From contig JAJECB010000151.1 of NCBI GenBank assembly GCA_022822245.1, positions 1-9,717 of the forward strand: a stretch of 9,717 nt of DNA. The letters run 5' to 3'. The notes under the pieces are model-generated. The model did no database searches and was not told the origin of the DNA. It saw only the letters and a list, made by a program, of their open reading frames with translations. Source of the DNA: Gammaproteobacteria bacterium (GTDB taxonomy: Bacteria > Pseudomonadota > Gammaproteobacteria > HK1). This document shows, piece by piece, positions 6,315 to 9,717 of this stretch. How positions within the stretch are numbered: the first letter of the stretch is position 1; every line of letters begins with the position of its first letter. The position numbers and the translations under genes were made by a program.

Positions 6315-8507
6315 GTGGGCATCGAGCGGCGCTTCGACATCCCCCTCATCGCCGAAATGGCGCTCAGGGAGAAGCAGATTCAGCAGAACTACCGCCCGAT
6401 CATCGGCGTTCACAAGTGGTTCGCCCGGCGGCCGGGCACCCTGTTTCGGGGCCTCCTCCTCGCGGAGTTCGGGGAAGGCCCCCTGGAAGATCTTTTCTTT
6501 CGCTCGAACGACTTCCCAGGACTGCGAATCGCCGATCCGTTCATGGGCGGCGGAACACCGCTCCTGGAGGCGAACCGTGTCGGTTGCGACGTGGAAGGCT
6601 TCGACATCAACCCGATGTCCGCCTGGATCGTCCGCGAGGAAATCGAGCCGATCGACATAGCCGCCTACGAGCGGGCCGCCGCTGCGCTCATCTCGTCGCT
6701 ACGAGCCGACATCGATCGCTACTACCGGACCTCCTGCCCGCAGTACGGCGACCCGGACGTGCCGGTCAAGTCCTTCCTTTGGGTGAAGGTGCTCGACTGC
6801 GAGGCGTGCGGAGCCTCCTTCGACCTGTTTCCGGGCTACCTGATCACGGAGAACCGGCGCCACCCGAAGAACGTCCTGGTTTGTCCCGCGTGTGGCGATC
6901 TCAACGAGGTCGAGGACCGCAGGAGTCCGGGAAATTGTGCATCCTGCGCAAGCGCCCTCCACCGCTCAGGCCCTGCACGTCGAGGGCGTTGCGAATGCCC
7001 GCGCTGCGGCCATTCCAACGCTTATCCCGGGCAAGTCCAAGGCCCTCTCGAGCACCGCCTGTTCGCCATCGAGTACCACAACCCGCACCGCAAGGCCGGG
7101 CACCGGGGCCGTTTCTTCAAGAAGCCGGACGCCGAGGACCTCGCTCGCGCAAGCGATGCGGCCGAGCGATGGGCGAAGCTGTCGCCTCGATTCGTGCCCG
7201 ACCAGCACATCCCCCCGGGGGACGAGACCGATCGGTTGCACCGATGGGGCCATACCCGGTACCGGGAGCTCTTCAACCCGCGCCAGCTCTTGGGGTTGGA
7301 ACTGAGCTGCCGGCTGATCGCAGAGATCGGAGACCCGCGCATCCGCCACGCCCTCGCGACGAATCTCTCCGACCTGCTCCGCTACCAGAACATGCTCTGC
7401 CGCTACGACACGATGGCCCTCAAGGCGCTGGATATCTTCTCGGTGCACGGCTTTCCGGTCGGGCTCGTGCAGTGCGAGTCCAACCTCACCGGCATCGTCA
7501 ACGGCACCGGGACCAATGTCGGCTCTGGTGGGTGGACGAACATCGTCGACAAGTACGCGAAGGCGAAGCGGTACTGCGACGCCCCCTTCGAAGTCCGGCG
7601 AATCGGCTCTCGCAACGTTCGGGTGCCAGTCAAGGGTGAACGAATCGGCGAGAGAGGGACAGGAAGACGAAAGCGCGTCGCCATCCGTTGCGAGAGCGCG
7701 ACCGAGAGTGACCTCGCGCCACAGAGCCTGGATGCCGTGTTCACGGACCCGCCCTACTTCGGCAACGTGCAGTACGGCGAGCTGATGGACTTCTGCTACG
7801 TCTGGCTGCGGCGCCTTGTCGGCAACAATGCGGAAGGGTTCGACCGACCGTCCACCCGATCGGCGCAGGAGCTGACGGGCAACACCACCCAGGACAGAGA
7901 CCTCGCCCACTTCACCGAAGGGCTTGCCACCGTCTACTCACGCATGGCCCACGCCCTCAAGCCTGGAGCCCCGCTCACGTTCACCTACCACCACAACAAG
8001 CTCGACGCCTATTGCGCGGTGGGCGTCGCAATCCTGGATGCGGGTCTGGTGTGCTCCGCATCGCTCCCCTGCCCCGCCGAGATGGGTGGTTCGATCCACA
8101 TCCACGGCACGACGTCGTCGATCATCGACACCGTCTTCGTGTGCCGGACCTCCGGCGCCGCGCCCGAAGACTGGCTGTTCGACACCCCCGAGCGACTCGT
8201 CGCGATCGTCGGTGAGGACTTGGCGCATCTGGCACGCGCGGGCAGAACCCCTACCTACGGCGACACCCGATGCATCATGCTGGGCCACCTGACCCGGATG
8301 GCAGTCTGGACGCTCCGAGACGGTTGGGATCGTTCTCTCCCCACGACCGAGAAGCTCGCCACTGTCCGTGAGCGGATGACCGCTTTCGGGGACCCGGACG
8401 AGCTGGCCCGGCGGGCGCCACCCCCCGAGCCGCTGGCGGACCTGCCGCTGTTCTCGCGCCAGTCGGCGGCAAGCGAAGACGAGGTATACGGTGCCGTTTC
8501 CTTTTGA
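6315..8507 (+). CDS. DUF1156/COG1743-like DNA methyltransferase with cysteine-rich insert
   Basis: The product is a 730-aa SAM-dependent DNA methylase, probably the modification half of a restriction-modification pair. The N-terminus (about 7-40: a PLIAE...REK...GVHKWFARRP pattern) resembles the DUF1156 region. Motif I, the SAM-binding loop, is ADPFMGGGTP at 73-82, followed by an acidic residue in GFDINPMS. The catalytic motif IV is DPPY at 478-481 in FTDPPYFGNVQYGELMDF, typical of this family and of amino-methylases; N6-adenine is likelier than N4-cytosine. Between them lies a long insert with cysteine pairs at 162/165, 190/193, 208/211 and 226-228/231, which fits two zinc ribbons. The order I-insert-IV recalls the alpha class, so target recognition may sit in the insert. 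GTG 6315 is chosen because AAGGA lies seven bases upstream and the family start follows. It overlaps the nuclease gene by 17 bp. Recognition sequence unknown. Confidence 0.87.
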   Translation: MGIERRFDIPLIAEMALREKQIQQNYRPIIGVHKWFARRPGTLFRGLLLAEFGEGPLEDLFFRSNDFPGLRIADPFMGGGTPLLEANRVGCDVEGFDINPMSAWIVREEIEPIDIAAYERAAAALISSLRADIDRYYRTSCPQYGDPDVPVKSFLWVKVLDCEACGASFDLFPGYLITENRRHPKNVLVCPACGDLNEVEDRRSPGNCASCASALHRSGPARRGRCECPRCGHSNAYPGQVQGPLEHRLFAIEYHNPHRKAGHRGRFFKKPDAEDLARASDAAERWAKLSPRFVPDQHIPPGDETDRLHRWGHTRYRELFNPRQLLGLELSCRLIAEIGDPRIRHALATNLSDLLRYQNMLCRYDTMALKALDIFSVHGFPVGLVQCESNLTGIVNGTGTNVGSGGWTNIVDKYAKAKRYCDAPFEVRRIGSRNVRVPVKGERIGERGTGRRKRVAIRCESATESDLAPQSLDAVFTDPPYFGNVQYGELMDFCYVWLRRLVGNNAEGFDRPSTRSAQELTGNTTQDRDLAHFTEGLATVYSRMAHALKPGAPLTFTYHHNKLDAYCAVGVAILDAGLVCSASLPCPAEMGGSIHIHGTTSSIIDTVFVCRTSGAAPEDWLFDTPERLVAIVGEDLAHLARAGRTPTYGDTRCIMLGHLTRMAVWTLRDGWDRSLPTTEKLATVRERMTAFGDPDELARRAPPPEPLADLPLFSRQSAASEDEVYGAVSF

Positions 8508-9225
8508 GGTCGGATTCGACGACGTGCGGTCCGACCTCGACGCCTGCGTCGATGTCGTGTTCGGGTGTCTCGAATCGGAGTTCCTGGTCATGCCGAAGGG
8601 CGAAGGGTTCGTCGAGTTCCCCGTATTCGAGGAAGGATACGAAGCCCTGAAACGAGCGACCAAGGGCTTCCGAACAGTCACCCCGGACGCGGTCGGTCCC
8701 CTCGTCTTCGAAACCCCGATTGTGCTCATTGTCCTTCGCTGCATGCTCGGGTTCACGCCGCCGGAGTGGGCCTGGTACGCGAGCCGCCACACCGGCGTCG
8801 AGGTGACGCAGGGCGCGGCGCGCACCATCGACCGGAACATCCGCATGGACCCCGAAGGGGCCCTGCCAAAGGAAGGAACTGAGACGGAACGGCGGATTCG
8901 AGCCCTCGTCGCCGCAGCCTGTCATGTCCTCGAGTCCGGCGTACCTGAAGTGGCTCTCGACGACCTCCACAGACTGGACAAGGCGGATGGATACCCGGGC
9001 CGGACTTGTCAGCGTCCGCTCGTCGGCACAATTGGGGGTCCCCTACTCCGTCCTTCTCTACGAACGTCTTCTCGGGCGCCCGTTCGCCGGACACCGCGAC
9101 TCCATCAGCGAATTGGTCGGCAACATCGTCGAGAGCGCCATCGAGACCGAGCTGTCCCGAGCCGGCATCAGCTTCCGCAAGACAAATCGGGCGGAGCGAC
9201 TGCCCGGATTCGACCAAGCGCCTGA
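8491..9225 (+). pseudogene. Restriction endonuclease, N-terminal part, frameshifted at the GGAT duplication
   Basis: GTG 8491 has a ribosome site GAGG six bases upstream and overlaps the methylase end by 17 bp, so the two are translationally coupled. About 166 residues (to GAT 8986-8988) look like genuine protein, with ordered segments such as VVFGCLESEFLVMPKGEGF, ETPIVLIVLRCMLGFTPPEW and VLESGVPEVALDDLHRLDKAD. Beyond that this frame turns Arg/Pro-rich to a stop at 9225 and is the shadow of the downstream nuclease frame. Deleting one GGAT joins the 166 residues to TRAGLVSV... and gives a single 343-aa protein. The N-terminal part has no domain I can name; by position it may recognise DNA or mediate dimerisation. 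Confidence 0.7.
8985..8992 (+). repeat. Tandem GGATGGAT duplication causing the frameshift
   Basis: Two adjacent GGAT copies (8985-8988 and 8989-8992) sit exactly where the coding frame changes. With one copy the sequence reads AAG GCG GAT ACC CGG GCC and the protein continues as KADTRAGL. The second copy adds four bases, a net +1 shift, and happens to create ATG 8987 in the new frame. Confidence 0.7.
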
Positions 9226-9526
9226 CTTCGTGATCCCGAACGAATTCAATCCTCACGTCGTTATCGAGGCGAAGCTCACCGAAGACGATGGTACGGCCCG
9301 CGACAAGGTAACGCGAATCCAGCACCTCGGCTCACTCAGCCTTCAAGGCCAGCCCGCCGACCAACCGAGATTCGAGGTCGTCGCGTGCATCGCCGGCCGA
9401 GGCTTCGGAGTCCGCCGCGAAGACATGAAGAAGCTGCTGCTCGCAACCCGAGGCAAGGTCTTCACCCTCCAGAACATGCACCAACTCATTGACCACACCC
9501 GCCTCGCCGACTTCCGCTCCCGGTAG
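8987..9526 (+). CDS. PD-(D/E)xK nuclease domain, C-terminal half of split restriction endonuclease
   Basis: This frame encodes the catalytic half of the restriction enzyme. In the 179-aa product from ATG 8987, PD (79-80) followed by VIEAK (92-96) gives the D-x13-ExK core of PD-(D/E)xK nucleases: D80, E94, K96. An upstream conserved-looking helix (SISELVGNIVESAIETELSRAG) probably supplies another active-site acid. The core is followed by DDGTARDKVTRIQHL. ATG 8987 lies inside the tandem GGAT repeat and has only a weak AAGG nearby. ATG 8924 is in the same frame but has no ribosome site, and the residues between read as noise. Either the domain is expressed by reinitiation or it is the silent half of a broken gene. 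All three core residues survive, so decay would be recent. Confidence 0.72.
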   Translation: MDTRAGLVSVRSSAQLGVPYSVLLYERLLGRPFAGHRDSISELVGNIVESAIETELSRAGISFRKTNRAERLPGFDQAPDFVIPNEFNPHVVIEAKLTEDDGTARDKVTRIQHLGSLSLQGQPADQPRFEVVACIAGRGFGVRREDMKKLLLATRGKVFTLQNMHQLIDHTRLADFRSR

Positions 9527-9594
9527 CCGCACGATTGATTCTCGCCACTACGACCGTCCATGCACTGTCCTCGTCTCACTAGTGTCCCAACGTT

Positions 9595-9612
9595 AATTGA
9601 ATAAATTCAATT
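9595..9612. repeat. AT-rich palindrome
   Basis: AATTGAAT and ATTCAATT are perfect 8-bp arms around AA. Such a site is unusual in this high-GC background and could be a regulator-binding site or part of an element terminus. Confidence 0.4.
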
Positions 9613-9662
9613 GGTTATCTGGAGGGAAGTCTGCTATCTGATGTGCGCTTTGGGTAAGTAGT

Positions 9663-9687
9663 TGTTCGAGCGGCATTTTTTCGAACA
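9663..9687. repeat. Short inverted repeat TGTTCGA / TCGAACA
   Basis: Two 7-bp arms enclose 11 bases that include a T-run. The T-run lies in the loop rather than after the stem, so it does not fit an intrinsic terminator on the plus strand. Confidence 0.3.
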
Positions 9688-9717
9688 CCGAGAGGCTCAG
9701 AATCTGTAGGATTGTGT

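Larger units (their letters stand above)
9527..9717. other. AT-rich, palindrome-bearing tail after the R-M module
   Basis: No gene was found in these 191 bases. Composition changes from about 65-70% GC to clearly AT-rich from about 9575. Three inverted structures lie close together: CACTAGTG at 9577-9584, AATTGAAT-AA-ATTCAATT at 9595-9612, and TGTTCGA...TCGAACA at 9663-9669/9681-9687 enclosing a T-run. This could be the end of an insertion sequence or another horizontally acquired block continuing past the window. No known terminal repeat was recognised. Confidence 0.4.

Noticed and set aside
8860..8910. tRNA-like T-arm on the minus strand (GAGGGCTCGAATCCGCC)
   Set aside because: The loop resembles a T-loop, but only three of five stem pairs form, and the region is coding on the plus strand. 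No acceptor stem was found.
8924..9526. ATG 8924 as the start of the nuclease fragment
   Set aside because: It has no ribosome site, and the residues before 8987 are better explained as the shadow of the upstream frame, which reads as natural protein up to 8988.

Overview
The window is about 70% GC and carries mostly chromosomal genes. RF2 with a programmed frameshift, an RpfE-type protein and homoserine dehydrogenase on one strand suggest a high-GC proteobacterium, most likely gammaproteobacterial. That placement is inferred from gene content and order; no rRNA or other marker is present.

Layout. Positions 1-5022 hold four minus-strand genes, transcribed right to left: an MFS transporter of the HcaT/PPP type (5022-3808), homoserine dehydrogenase hom with a TTG start (3772-2456), an RpfE-type 'phosphoglycerate mutase-like' protein (2376-1252), and prfB (981 to beyond position 1, C-terminus cut by the window edge). 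The first two or three may be co-transcribed. prfB keeps the +1 frameshift site in full. Between the RpfE-type gene and prfB lies a 123-bp MITE-like element (1137-1259): a 17-bp perfect inverted repeat at its ends, flanked by a 5-bp direct repeat CCAAG. The stop codon of the RpfE-type gene lies inside the element. Removing the element and one CCAAG in silico gives a slightly longer reading frame with its own stop. A 403-bp divergent spacer (5023-5425) follows, and then a plus-strand membrane-anchored LytTR regulator (5426-6229).

Positions 6315-9526 look like an acquired restriction-modification module. A 730-aa DUF1156/COG1743-like DNA methyltransferase, with motif I and DPPY separated by a cysteine-rich probable zinc-ribbon insert, overlaps by 17 bp a restriction-endonuclease-like gene. 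The endonuclease gene is split into two frames by a tandem GGAT duplication (8985-8992). Without the extra four bases it would read as one 343-aa protein with a C-terminal PD-(D/E)xK nuclease core. The methylase is intact and the nuclease broken, the expected pattern of a decaying R-M system; a slippage switch or a sequencing error is also possible. The last ~130 bp turn sharply AT-rich and palindromic, which may mark the end of a mobile element.
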